Part shown: piece after piece, positions 6,813 through 14,112 of the stretch
Layout: every line of letters begins with the position of its first letter
Position numbering within the stretch: the first letter of the stretch is position 1
Assembly (NCBI GenBank): GCA_905214615.1
Contig: CAJMMX010000057.1
Coordinates: forward strand, 1 to 15,163
Direction: 5' to 3'
Length of the DNA: 15,163 bases
Source of the DNA: an uncultured bacterium
Lineage (GTDB): Bacteria > Actinomycetota > Coriobacteriia > Coriobacteriales > Coriobacteriaceae
Translations under genes and position numbers: made by a program
Notes under the pieces: model-generated
What the model was told of the DNA's origin: nothing
The model's database searches: none
Seen by the model: only the letters and a program-made list of their open reading frames with translations

Positions 6813-8147
6813 ATGGAAGGAAAGGCGATGCCCCAAGAAGAGAGTGTACTGCGCCTCGGCCGCGACGAGGCCCTCGAGGCGGCGAGGCTTTGGCAGGAGT
6901 GCGGCGACGCGCGCGAGTTCGCGTGCAGGGTGCTGGGCAGCGTGATGAACGCGCTGATGGACTCCGAGGCCCAGCAGATGTGCGGCGCGAGCCGCAACGA
7001 GCGCAGCGACGGCAGGGAGAACAGCCGCAACGGCTACCGCCCCAGGTCGCTCAAGACCGCCGTGGGCGACGTGGAGCTCGAGATACCCAAGCTCAGGCAC
7101 GGCACCTACTACCCCGAGGGCATGCTCGCGCGATGGTCGCGCGTCGACACCTCGGTGGCCGCCATCGTGCAGGAGATGTACGTATGCGGCGTGTCCACCC
7201 GCAAGGTCGAGCGCGTGGCGTCCAAGCTGGGCATATCCTCGCTGTCGAGCTCGGAGGTCTCGAGCCTCTGCTCCGACCTCGACGCCGAGGTGGCGGAGTT
7301 CCGCCGCCGCGACCTGTCGGGCACGCCGTGCTGCTACCTGTGGCTCGACGCCACCTACATGAGCTGCAGGGTCGGCTCGTCGGTCGTCTCGCAGGGCGTC
7401 GTGACCGCGATCGGGCTGGGCGCCGACGGGCGCAAGCACTTCCTGGGCTGCGACGTGGTCGACACCGAGAGCGAGGACTCCTGGGCGGCATTCCTCGGCG
7501 GGCTGCGCGAGCGCGGGCTGGCCGGCGTTCGCCTCGTGGTCTCCGACAGCCACGCCGGGCTCGTGGCCGCCGTCTCGCGCCTGTTCCAGGGCTGCGCCTG
7601 GCAGCGCTGCGTGACGCACCTGCAGCGCAACCTCCAGAGCGCCTGCTCGGGCAGGCCCGAGGACTCCAAGGCGGCCGTCAGGGACCTCGTGCACGCCGCG
7701 GTCTACCAGGACGACCCCGACCTCGCGCGCTGCGTGTGGGCCGAGGCGGCGCCCTGGGTGGCGTCGGTGTCCGCCAGGGCCGGCGAGGTCTTCGAGCAGG
7801 CCGAGGACTCCGCGCTGGCGTTCACGGCCTTCCCCAGGGCGCACTGGGCCAAGCTCCGCACCAACAACGTCCAGGAGCGCGCCAACCGCGAGATCAAGCG
7901 CCGCTACAGGGTCGTGCAGTCCTTCCCCTCGAGGGAGTCGATGCTGCGCCTGACGTGCGCGAGCCTCATGGAGACCGAGGGACAGTGGTCCCAGCAGCGC
8001 GTGTTCTCCGAGGCCTCGGCCGCCGAGGGCTTCGCCGAGCCCGCGGACAGGCCGGCCCCGACAGAGGGGAGGCGCCGCGCGCTCGGGCGGCGCGCCAGGG
8101 AGATAGTGGACGAGATAGTCGAGAGGCGCGGTCTCAAGAAGGAGTAA
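6813..8147 (+). CDS. IS256-family transposase (DDE)
   Basis: This is a transposase of the IS256/MULE-like DDE group, 444 residues, slightly longer than typical family members (about 390-420). The likely catalytic residues are D179 in WLDATY, D245 in VVSDSHAG and E355 in NNVQERANREIKRR. The first two are 66 residues apart, as in IS256 itself. The N-terminal DNA-binding part contains RNGYRPRSLKTAVGDVELEIPKLRHG, written here only as a guide to the segment starting near residue 73. The frame is intact, so the element may be active. The ATG at 6813 follows GAAGGTG; an ATG at 6828 follows AAGGAAAGG and is an equally plausible start. Codon use (many AGG, some ATA) differs from all flanking genes. 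Confidence 0.93.
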   Translation: MEGKAMPQEESVLRLGRDEALEAARLWQECGDAREFACRVLGSVMNALMDSEAQQMCGASRNERSDGRENSRNGYRPRSLKTAVGDVELEIPKLRHGTYYPEGMLARWSRVDTSVAAIVQEMYVCGVSTRKVERVASKLGISSLSSSEVSSLCSDLDAEVAEFRRRDLSGTPCCYLWLDATYMSCRVGSSVVSQGVVTAIGLGADGRKHFLGCDVVDTESEDSWAAFLGGLRERGLAGVRLVVSDSHAGLVAAVSRLFQGCAWQRCVTHLQRNLQSACSGRPEDSKAAVRDLVHAAVYQDDPDLARCVWAEAAPWVASVSARAGEVFEQAEDSALAFTAFPRAHWAKLRTNNVQERANREIKRRYRVVQSFPSRESMLRLTCASLMETEGQWSQQRVFSEASAAEGFAEPADRPAPTEGRRRALGRRAREIVDEIVERRGLKKE

Positions 8148-8179
8148 CATCGGGACTTGCAGCGACGGACCTCGGGACG

Positions 8180-8195
8180 CTCTTACACCACGTCT
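8180..8195 (-). repeat. Right terminal inverted repeat of the IS256 element
   Basis: CTCTTACACCACGTCT is the reverse complement of the left end apart from one base. It begins 33 bases after the transposase stop. Confidence 0.85.
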
Positions 8196-8228
8196 GCGCG
8201 CGCCACCCGGTCCAAGGGCCGCAGAACG

Positions 8229-8263
8229 AAAAATGGGGGCGCTGGTTGTCCTGCGCCCCCATT
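8229..8263 (-). terminator. Terminator of the marR-ABC exporter operon
   Basis: An 11-base perfect stem (8232-8242 with 8253-8263) with a 10-base loop is followed on the minus strand by TTTTT (complement of 8229-8233). It lies 33 bases beyond the stop of the exporter gene. The plus-strand side has only CTTT, so it acts mainly in the minus direction. It sits about 35 bases from the IS end and remains intact. Confidence 0.9.
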
Positions 8264-8295
8264 CTTTGGGTATTGCGGTTGTTTGCCGCCGGTTG

Positions 8296-10152
8296 TTACG
8301 CCGCTTCGTCGAACTGCGAATTGTACAGGTCGGCGTAGAAGCCGCCTTGGGCGAGCAGCTCGTCGTGCGTGCCCTTCTCGACGATGTCGCCGTCGCGAAT
8401 CACCAAGATCACGTCGGCGTTGCGGATCGTGGACAGGCGATGCGCGATGACAAAGCTCGTGCGGCCCTGCATTAGCGCATCCATGGCGCGCTGAATAAGC
8501 TCCTCGGTACGGGTATCGACGTTGGAAGTCGCCTCGTCCAAAATCAGCGCCGGACGGTCGGCCAAAATGGCGCGGGCGATGGTCACGAGTTGGCGCTGGC
8601 CCTGTGAGAGGTTGGTGCCCTCCTCATTGATCATAAAGTCGTAGCCGCCGGCGAGCGTATGGATAAAGTGGTCGCAGCGTGCGGCGCGTGCAGCGGCCTC
8701 GACCTCGGCGTCAGTCGCATCGGGACGTCCGTAGCGGATGTTCTCGCGGATGGTGCCGTTAAACAGCCAGGTATCCTGCAGCACCATGGCAAACTCGCCG
8801 CGCAGCGCCGCGCGATCCCAGTCGCGCACGTCGACGCCCTCGACACGCAGCGAGCCGCTGTCCACATCGTAGAAGCGCTGCAGCAGCTTGATGAGCGTGG
8901 TCTTGCCAGCGCCGGTGGGACCGACGATGGCGATGGTCTGGCCGGGCTGCGCCTCGCAGCTAAAGTCGTGGATGATGGTCTTGTCGGGCGTGTAGCCAAA
9001 CTTCACATGGTCAAACTCCACATGACCGGGGCGCTTCTCGGGAATCTGCGCGTCGGCCTTCTGCTCCTCCTCGGGCGCGGCCAAAAACTCAAACACGCGC
9101 TCGGTGGCGGCGGCCATCGACTGCATCGTGTTGCTTACGTTGCCCAGTTGCTGCACGGGTTGCGTAAAGTTGCGAACGTACTGGATGAAGCTCTGAATAT
9201 CGCCAGGCGTGGCATTGCCGGTCAGCGCGAGCTGTGCGCCTACCACGACGACGCCCACGTAGCCCATGTTGCCCACCAGACTCATAAGCGGCATCATCAG
9301 GCCCGACAGGAACTGCGAGCGCCAGCCGCTAATAAAGAGACGGTCGTTTTGGCGGTCGAACTCCTCGATCGAGGCCTCGGCGCGGTCGAACACCTGAATG
9401 ACGTTCTGGCCGGCAAAATCCTCTTCGATAATGCCGTTGACGGTGCCCAGGACCTGCTGCTGCTCGCGGAAGTACGGCTGCGAGAAGTGGATCATCACCA
9501 TCAAGATAATCGCGGCGGCAGGCAGCGTGAGCACGGTGACGCCGGTGAGCGGCAGGCTGATCGACAGCATCATGACAAGCACGCCGATAATCTGCGTGAT
9601 GGACGTGATGAGCTGCGTGACACTCTGGTTGAGCGACTGGCCCAGCGTGTCGACGTCGTTGGTGATACGGCTGAGCACGTCGCCCTTGCTGTGGCCGTTA
9701 AAGTAGCTCATCGGCACGACGGCGATCTTGGCGGCGATCTCCTTGCGCATGCGGTAGCAGATCTTTTGCGTGACGCCGGTCATGAGCCAGCCCTGGATGA
9801 GGCTGCAAACAGAGCTCGCCAGGTACAGGCAGAGCAAAAAGCCGAGCGTCTTGGCGATCCAGGTAAAGTCGACATCGCCGGTACCGTTGACCTTGGCAAC
9901 CAGGCCCTCGAACAGCTTGGTCGTAACCTGGCCAAGTACCTTTGGCCCCACAATATTAAAGATGACCGAGCACACGGCAAAGGCGACGGCGGCAAACACG
10001 GCAACCTTGTGTTGACCGATATAGCCGAGCAGCTGCCTCATGGTGCCCTTAAAGTCCTTGGCCTTTTCGCCGCGACGCATGCCGCCCATGCGGCCCATGG
10101 GACCACGCTGGCGGGTGGGCTTGGGAATCTGAGTCTTGGTCTCGTCTGCCAT
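8296..10152 (-). CDS. Heterodimeric ABC exporter, subunit with consensus Walker B and H-loop (LmrD/TM288 type)
   Basis: This is a half-transporter of the ABC-B multidrug exporter type, 618 residues. A six-helix membrane domain (about 40-340) is followed by an ATPase domain. Walker A is GPTGAGKTT with K417, the signature is LSQGQRQ, Walker B is LILDEATSNVD with catalytic E540, and the switch histidine is H571 in IAHRLST. The LSQGQ form replaces LSGGQ, as seen in the TM288/LmrD side of heterodimers. The ATG at 10152 is chosen because AAGGAGG (10162-10168) lies 9 bases upstream; a GTG at 10158 is too close to it. The start overlaps the stop of the upstream exporter gene as TAATG, indicating translational coupling. 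The pair should export hydrophobic compounds or drugs; the substrate is unknown. Confidence 0.93.
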   Translation of the reverse strand: MADETKTQIPKPTRQRGPMGRMGGMRRGEKAKDFKGTMRQLLGYIGQHKVAVFAAVAFAVCSVIFNIVGPKVLGQVTTKLFEGLVAKVNGTGDVDFTWIAKTLGFLLCLYLASSVCSLIQGWLMTGVTQKICYRMRKEIAAKIAVVPMSYFNGHSKGDVLSRITNDVDTLGQSLNQSVTQLITSITQIIGVLVMMLSISLPLTGVTVLTLPAAAIILMVMIHFSQPYFREQQQVLGTVNGIIEEDFAGQNVIQVFDRAEASIEEFDRQNDRLFISGWRSQFLSGLMMPLMSLVGNMGYVGVVVVGAQLALTGNATPGDIQSFIQYVRNFTQPVQQLGNVSNTMQSMAAATERVFEFLAAPEEEQKADAQIPEKRPGHVEFDHVKFGYTPDKTIIHDFSCEAQPGQTIAIVGPTGAGKTTLIKLLQRFYDVDSGSLRVEGVDVRDWDRAALRGEFAMVLQDTWLFNGTIRENIRYGRPDATDAEVEAAARAARCDHFIHTLAGGYDFMINEEGTNLSQGQRQLVTIARAILADRPALILDEATSNVDTRTEELIQRAMDALMQGRTSFVIAHRLSTIRNADVILVIRDGDIVEKGTHDELLAQGGFYADLYNSQFDEAA

Positions 10153-12518
10153 TAGCACTCGCCTCCTTCCATAACGGCTTCAATCTCTTCTTGGGTGAGC
10201 CCCAGCTCCTCGGCGGAAAGCTGCGACTGTGCGATCTCCAGGTACGCCGGGCAGCTGCGCAGCAGCTCCTCGTGCGTGCCGGTGCCCACTACGTGGCCGT
10301 CGTCGAGCACGATGATCTGGTCGGCGTGCATGATGGTCGCGATGCGCTGGGCCACGACCACGAGTGCGGCGTCGGTAACGTTTTTGGCCAGCTCCTCGCG
10401 CAGGCGCGCGTCGGTCTTGTAGTCGAGGGCGCTAAACGAGTCATCGAACACCACGACCTCGGGCCTTTTGGCCAACGCGCGGGCGATGGCCAGACGCTGG
10501 CGCTGACCACCCGAAACATTGGAGCCGCCCTGGCTGATGGGGGAGTCGTAGCCGCCCTCGCGCTCGGCGATAAAGTCCTCCGCCTGGGCGACGCGTGCCG
10601 CCCGGTGCATATCCTCGTCGCTTACCATGTCGCCGGCAAACTTGAGGTTGCTCTCGACGGTGCCCGAGAACAGGCGACCTTGCTGCGGGATGTAACCAAT
10701 GCGGCGGCGCAGCTCGGAAAGGGTCATGTCGCGCACGTCAATGCCGTCGAGCGAAATGCTGCCGCCCGTGACGTCGTACAAGCGTGGAATCAGCTGCACG
10801 AGTGTGGACTTGCCCGAGCCCGTGGAGCCAATGATGCCGAGCATCTGGCCGGCGTGCGTGGTGAAGTTTACGCCGCTAATGACGTCGGCGCGGGCATCGG
10901 GATACTGGAAGCTCACGTCACGGAAGGTGAGCTCGCCGCGCGGCGCGCTGGCAGCAGGCAGTTTGGGCGAGGTGGGGTCGTTGATGCTCGTGGGGCAGGT
11001 GATGACCTCTTCCACGCGCTCGGCTGCGACCTCGGCGCGGGGCAGGATGACCGAAACCATGGTGAGGATCATAAACGCCATGACGATCTGCATGGTGTAG
11101 GAGATAAACGCCATCATGTTGCCGACCTGCATTACGCCGTCGGACACGCCCTGCGCGCCAAACCAGACGATAAGCACGGTGATGCAGTTCATGACGAGCA
11201 TCATGAGCGGCATCATAAAACTCATGGCGCGGTTGGTGTAGAGCTGCGTGGTCATCAGATCGAGCGACGCCTTGTCAAAACGCTCGAGCTCATGCTCCTC
11301 GCGGTTGAACGAGCGGATGGGCATAAGGCCGTCGAGCAGCTCGCGGGCGGTAAGGTTCACGCGGTCCACAAAGCTCTGCATCTTTTTGAACTTGGGCATG
11401 GTGAGGCCCATAAGCACGCCGACGACGGCCGAGACCGCGATGATGGCCACGGCGATGGTCCACTCCAGACCGGTGTGGTTGGCCAGGACACGCATGACAG
11501 CGACGACGCCCATGACGGGGGCCATCAGGCACATGCGGATAAACAGGGTTGCGGCCATCTGGATCTGCTGAATGTCGTTGGTGCAGCGGGTGATGAGCGA
11601 AGCCTGGCTAAACTTGCCCACCTCGGCCGGCGAGAAGTGCATAACCTTGTTGAAGGTCTCGCGGCGCAGGTCGCGGGCGATGGAGCAGGCGGTGCGCGAA
11701 GCCACGGCGCCGGTCAGGATGGTGGCGACAAGCGACACCAGGCACAGGCCAAACATCGTGGTCGCCATGCGGCCCAGGTAGGCGTTCTGCACGTCGGCGG
11801 GGTCGATACCCTGTGCCTTGTACTCGTCCTGCACGTAGCTCACGGCGCGTTGGGTCACGATGGAGCCCGACATGGAGCCCATTTTGTCCGCCATACCGTT
11901 GGCGCCCTCGACGAGCTTGCCCTGGTCGATTAGGCCGCCTTCAACGCCTAGACGCAGGCTCTTCATGGTGATCTTGCCGCCGTCGGCATCAATCTGCTTT
12001 TGCATATTCTGCGCCGCTGCGGCCTTTTGCTGCATCTCGGCGAGCTGGTCGGGCGTCATCGCTGCCATTTGCTCGGGCGTGGGCATGGCTTGGGCGTCGC
12101 TGTTGCCTTTCTCGCTGGACGCGCCCATCATGTCGCCCATGGAGCTGGCGTCGATGCCTTGGTTGAGCGAAAGGACGACGGTCTCGGGCAGGCTCATGAT
12201 ATCGGCAATCTTGCCGCCGTCGGCGCGCTCATCCTCGGTTCCCCTGTACGTGCGAATGCCGTTTTTGTCTGCCTTGCCAAACGCAGCTTCTACTGTCTTG
12301 GCGTCCTTGGCGCTCATAAAGAGTTCGAGGTCGTCGAGCGATTCGGCACGAATGGTGTCGGGCACGGGCGAGGCGATGCCGCCTTGCTGCACGCCCACGT
12401 CGACGATGTCGCTCATATAGGTAGGCAGTGCCAGATCGGCGTTACAGCTGATTACGATAAGTACGATAGCTGCGAACAGTGATGGGACATGCTTTTTAAA
12501 AAGCTTGAGAATCCTCAC
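10152..12518 (-). CDS. Heterodimeric ABC exporter, subunit with degenerate ATP site (LmrC/TM287 type) and a large extracellular insert
   Basis: This is the partner half-transporter, 788 residues, about 200 longer than usual. TM1 lies at about 13-33, and TM2 begins only near residue 251. The roughly 215 residues between them should be extracellular. They include a Met-, Ala- and Gln-rich stretch (MPTPEQMAAMTPDQLAEMQQ) likely to be helical or coiled. Walker A is GSTGSGKST with K570, and the signature is VSGGQRQ. Walker B ends FDDSF, so D693 replaces the catalytic Glu, and Q724 in VAQRIAT replaces the switch His. These are the marks of the degenerate site in heterodimers. The GTG start at 12518 follows AAGGAG (12528-12533) and overlaps the marR stop as GTGA. 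The gene is co-expressed with the downstream half-transporter through a TAATG overlap. Confidence 0.93.
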   Translation of the reverse strand: MRILKLFKKHVPSLFAAIVLIVISCNADLALPTYMSDIVDVGVQQGGIASPVPDTIRAESLDDLELFMSAKDAKTVEAAFGKADKNGIRTYRGTEDERADGGKIADIMSLPETVVLSLNQGIDASSMGDMMGASSEKGNSDAQAMPTPEQMAAMTPDQLAEMQQKAAAAQNMQKQIDADGGKITMKSLRLGVEGGLIDQGKLVEGANGMADKMGSMSGSIVTQRAVSYVQDEYKAQGIDPADVQNAYLGRMATTMFGLCLVSLVATILTGAVASRTACSIARDLRRETFNKVMHFSPAEVGKFSQASLITRCTNDIQQIQMAATLFIRMCLMAPVMGVVAVMRVLANHTGLEWTIAVAIIAVSAVVGVLMGLTMPKFKKMQSFVDRVNLTARELLDGLMPIRSFNREEHELERFDKASLDLMTTQLYTNRAMSFMMPLMMLVMNCITVLIVWFGAQGVSDGVMQVGNMMAFISYTMQIVMAFMILTMVSVILPRAEVAAERVEEVITCPTSINDPTSPKLPAASAPRGELTFRDVSFQYPDARADVISGVNFTTHAGQMLGIIGSTGSGKSTLVQLIPRLYDVTGGSISLDGIDVRDMTLSELRRRIGYIPQQGRLFSGTVESNLKFAGDMVSDEDMHRAARVAQAEDFIAEREGGYDSPISQGGSNVSGGQRQRLAIARALAKRPEVVVFDDSFSALDYKTDARLREELAKNVTDAALVVVAQRIATIMHADQIIVLDDGHVVGTGTHEELLRSCPAYLEIAQSQLSAEELGLTQEEIEAVMEGGEC

Positions 12519-12964
12519 TTGGCATTTCTCCTTTCTTGATTGCAGTCGATAATTTCGTTGAGACGCCTTAGAAGGCGCACCATCTCTTGGGTATCTGTTT
12601 CGCCGAGCTGCTCGAGGAAGGCCGCGGTGCGTTTCTCGAATTCCCGACGTTTGATTTCGAGATCTTGTCGGCCTTTGTCGGTCACCGTGACGTGTACGCG
12701 ACGACGGTCGGTCTTTGAGTGCTCGCGCTCGACCCAGCCCTTGGTTTCGAGGGCGCGCAGGATATTGGCGATGCGGGCGCTCGAGACCCAGGCGCGATCA
12801 GCGAGTTCGCTCGGCGTGAGCGAACCGCCGGCGAGCATGAGAGCGCGCATGACAGCCATCTCGCCGCCGAGAGCTTTGTCCGCAAAGCGCGAAATGCGCT
12901 GATGCATGCTGCCAAACTCAGTTAAGAGCTGACGCCCAAGCTCATGGAAATCGGTATCTTCCAC
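12515..12964 (-). CDS. MarR-family transcriptional regulator of the ABC exporter operon
   Basis: This is a 149-residue winged-helix regulator of the MarR family. Residues about 40-70 form the helix-turn-helix region (LTPSELADRAWVSSARIANI). The wing follows with REHSKTDRRRVHVTVTDKG, the hallmark of the family, and a C-terminal dimerisation helix completes the chain. The proposed start is the GTG at 12964; upstream the frame closes at TAG, and the SD (AGGGG) is weak. It is the first gene of the exporter operon and overlaps the next gene by 4 bases. MarR proteins of this layout usually repress their own operon and release DNA on binding a small ligand. An inverted repeat across the start codon supports autoregulation. 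Confidence 0.92.
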   Translation of the reverse strand: MEDTDFHELGRQLLTEFGSMHQRISRFADKALGGEMAVMRALMLAGGSLTPSELADRAWVSSARIANILRALETKGWVEREHSKTDRRRVHVTVTDKGRQDLEIKRREFEKRTAAFLEQLGETDTQEMVRLLRRLNEIIDCNQERRNAK

Positions 12965-13010
12965 CGAAAACCCCTAACACTAGAAACTATTTTCGGTGAA
13001 AGATGATACC
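12953..13010 (-). promoter_or_regulatory. Probable MarR operator: nested inverted repeat over the marR start
   Basis: The inner arms CACCGAAAA (12962-12970) and TTTTCGGTG (12990-12998) are perfect complements with a 19-base spacer. The outer arms GGTATC (12953-12958) and GATACC (13005-13010) extend the symmetry. The left arm covers the GTG start codon. The position and length fit two MarR binding half-sites or an operator with loop symmetry. In RNA the same arms would form a hairpin hiding the start codon. Confidence 0.6.
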
Positions 13011-13036
13011 CTTGCACGCGTACCCTATGCGGTAGA

Positions 13037-13056
13037 TTTTGGGACATGTCCCAAAA
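13037..13056. promoter_or_regulatory. Perfect 20-base palindrome in the marR-SDR gap
   Basis: TTTTGGGACATGTCCCAAAA is self-complementary over its full length. It has no T-run after the stem on either strand, so an operator is more likely than a terminator. It lies 73 bases upstream of marR and about 200 bases upstream of the dehydrogenase gene. The protein that would bind is unknown; it differs from the MarR-type repeat nearby. Confidence 0.5.
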
Positions 13057-13097
13057 AAACTACTTGGCCGCTAGGCAATATAAAGAGCGCATAAAGA

Positions 13098-13131
13098 CTT
13101 GAAAACATTCAATTGCTGAAGCGTTTCAAAG
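13098..13131 (+). promoter_or_regulatory. Pair of TGAA/TTCA inverted sites, KdgR-like
   Basis: TTGAA-N4-TTCAA (13099-13112) and TGAAGCGTTTCA (13117-13128, 10 of 12 bases symmetric) are centred 17 bases apart. They resemble the TGAAA-TTTCA half-sites used by KdgR, the IclR-family regulator of 2-keto-3-deoxygluconate genes in enterobacteria. They lie upstream of a gene pair ending in a KDG permease. No KdgR-type gene is visible in the window, so the regulator is unknown. Confidence 0.4.
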
Positions 13132-13140
13132 AACTATTAT
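13113..13140 (+). promoter_or_regulatory. Candidate promoter P1 of the SDR-kdgT unit
   Basis: TTGCTG (13113-13118) and TATTAT (13135-13140) are separated by 16 bases. The promoter would overlap the second TGAA/TTCA site, so a bound factor would block it. Confidence 0.4.
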
Positions 13141-13159
13141 GCACGCGGTTAGGCGAGGG

Positions 13160-13194
13160 GTTGTCACCACCATGACGACTGGGACTTATATAAT
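13160..13194 (+). promoter_or_regulatory. Candidate promoter P2 with an inverted repeat in place of the -35 box
   Basis: A perfect -10 hexamer TATAAT (13189-13194) has no -35 hexamer at 16-18 bases; the nearest match, TTGTCA (13161-13166), is 22 bases away. That region is an inverted repeat, GTTGTCA-N6-TGACGAC (13160-13179). This layout suits a promoter needing an activator. About 60 bases separate it from the start codon. Confidence 0.35.
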
Positions 13195-13254
13195 TGCCAC
13201 GTGCGATGCTCCAACTTCCCGCGAGGAGACACCTGAATCAAGGGGGATGGAGTC

Positions 13255-14004
13255 ATGGCATTTGACTTCACGGGCAAAACCGCGATCGTTACCGGCGGCA
13301 CTCAGGGCATTGGCCTCGAGATCGCCAAGGGCATCGTCGCGGGCGGCGGACATGTCGCGCTCATCGCAAGGAACGCTGCTAAGGGCGAGGCCGCTGTGGC
13401 CGAGCTTGGCGAAGGCAACAAGTTCTATCAGCTCGATGTTGCCGATGCGCCCAAGGCGCGCGAGACCGTCGAGCAGATTTTTACGGACCTGCCGCAAACC
13501 AACATCCTGATCAACTGTGCTGGCGTCATCAGCACCAAGAAGTTCGACGAGATCGATGACACCGAGTGGCGTCGTACCATCGACATCAACCTCAACGGTA
13601 CCTTCACTATGATGAATGCTGTGTACCCGCACTTTAAGGCGGCCCATGCCGGCACTATCGTCAACGTGAGTTCCGTTGCGGGCAAGATCGGTGGCGGCCT
13701 GCTCGGCACCGCGGCTTACGCGAGCTCCAAGGCCGGTGTTAACGGTCTAACCAAGGCAGTCGCCAAGGAAGGCGGCAAGTTTGGCGTCCGCTGCAACGCC
13801 GTGTGCCCGTCGCTCACCCTTACCGATATGACCTCGATTCTCTCTGACGAGAACTCTCAGCGCATCATCAACGGTATTCCTCTGGGCCGTGCCGCCCAGG
13901 CAAGCGAGCCCGCGCAGATGGTGCTCTTCTTTGCCTCCGACCTTGCCAGCTTCGTGAACGGCGAGATCGGTGACTGCGACGGTGGCATCGTTCTGGACGG
14001 GTAA
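13255..14004 (+). CDS. Short-chain dehydrogenase/reductase, probably acting on a sugar acid
   Basis: This is a classical NAD(P)-dependent SDR, 249 residues, cytoplasmic. The cofactor motif TGGTQGIG lies at residues about 14-21, NCAG near 88-91, the catalytic serine is S140 in NVSSVAG, and the active-site pair is Y155 and K159 (YASSK). The C-terminal GEIGDCDGGIVLDG is typical of the family. It resembles FabG, gluconate 5-dehydrogenase and KduD equally, so the substrate cannot be read from sequence. The next gene is a 2-keto-3-deoxygluconate permease, which makes a hexuronate, gluconate or KDG-related substrate the best guess. AGGGGGA (13241-13247) precedes the ATG at a normal distance. A fatty-acid role is less likely because no fab genes are near. 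Confidence 0.9.
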   Translation: MAFDFTGKTAIVTGGTQGIGLEIAKGIVAGGGHVALIARNAAKGEAAVAELGEGNKFYQLDVADAPKARETVEQIFTDLPQTNILINCAGVISTKKFDEIDDTEWRRTIDINLNGTFTMMNAVYPHFKAAHAGTIVNVSSVAGKIGGGLLGTAAYASSKAGVNGLTKAVAKEGGKFGVRCNAVCPSLTLTDMTSILSDENSQRIINGIPLGRAAQASEPAQMVLFFASDLASFVNGEIGDCDGGIVLDG

Positions 14005-14023
14005 TACCCCGCGACGTTAATTC

Positions 14024-14095
14024 GGCGACGGCTCCTGCGACTCGGGACCGTCGCCTTCTTTCTGGCACAGGAGCGTGTGACCGCGTGTCGCACGC
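14024..14095 (+). other. Structured leader upstream of kdgT, possible attenuator or RNA switch
   Basis: Three stems can form. A: 14024-14031 with 14048-14055, 8 bases, followed by TTCTTT like a weak terminator. B: GCTCCTG (14031-14037) with CAGGAGC (14068-14074), 7 bases; its left arm lies in the loop of A. C: 14073-14081 with 14087-14095, 9 bases with one G-U, ending 5 bases before the kdgT SD. A and C fit together. B competes with both, or forms a pseudoknot with A. No known riboswitch family was recognised. Confidence 0.45.
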
Positions 14096-14112
14096 ATCAA
14101 AAGGAGATATAA

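Larger units (their letters stand above)
6712..8195 (+). mobile_element. IS256-family insertion sequence, complete
   Basis: An element of about 1.48 kb contains a single intact transposase gene flanked by terminal inverted repeats (6714-6729 and 8180-8195, sharing GTGGTGTAAGAG). Its coding style differs from all neighbours, with many AGG arginine codons and several ATA isoleucine codons, which points to arrival from another genome. It lies between the terminator of the left operon and the terminator of the exporter operon, so neither is disrupted. The outer edges both carry GCGCGC (6706-6711 and 8196-8201), possibly a partial target duplication. A clean 8-9 base duplication is not visible, so the ends are uncertain by a few bases. 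Confidence 0.85.

Noticed and set aside
6699..8338. Long open frames on both strands overlapping the transposase.
   Set aside because: High G+C content leaves few stops. Only the 6813-8147 frame has the spaced DDE residues and a plausible SD, and the others are Arg-, Ala- or Gly-rich without recognisable domains.
10152..10158. A GTG start at 10158 for the 618-residue exporter subunit.
   Set aside because: It lies only 3 bases from the AAGGAGG. The ATG at 10152 has proper spacing and the TAATG overlap.
10191..11933. A 580-codon plus-strand open frame opposite the exporter gene.
   Set aside because: It is the same in-register shadow effect. The minus strand encodes a clear ABC transporter with all ATPase motifs, and the shadow product is His/Gly/Asp-rich with no motif.
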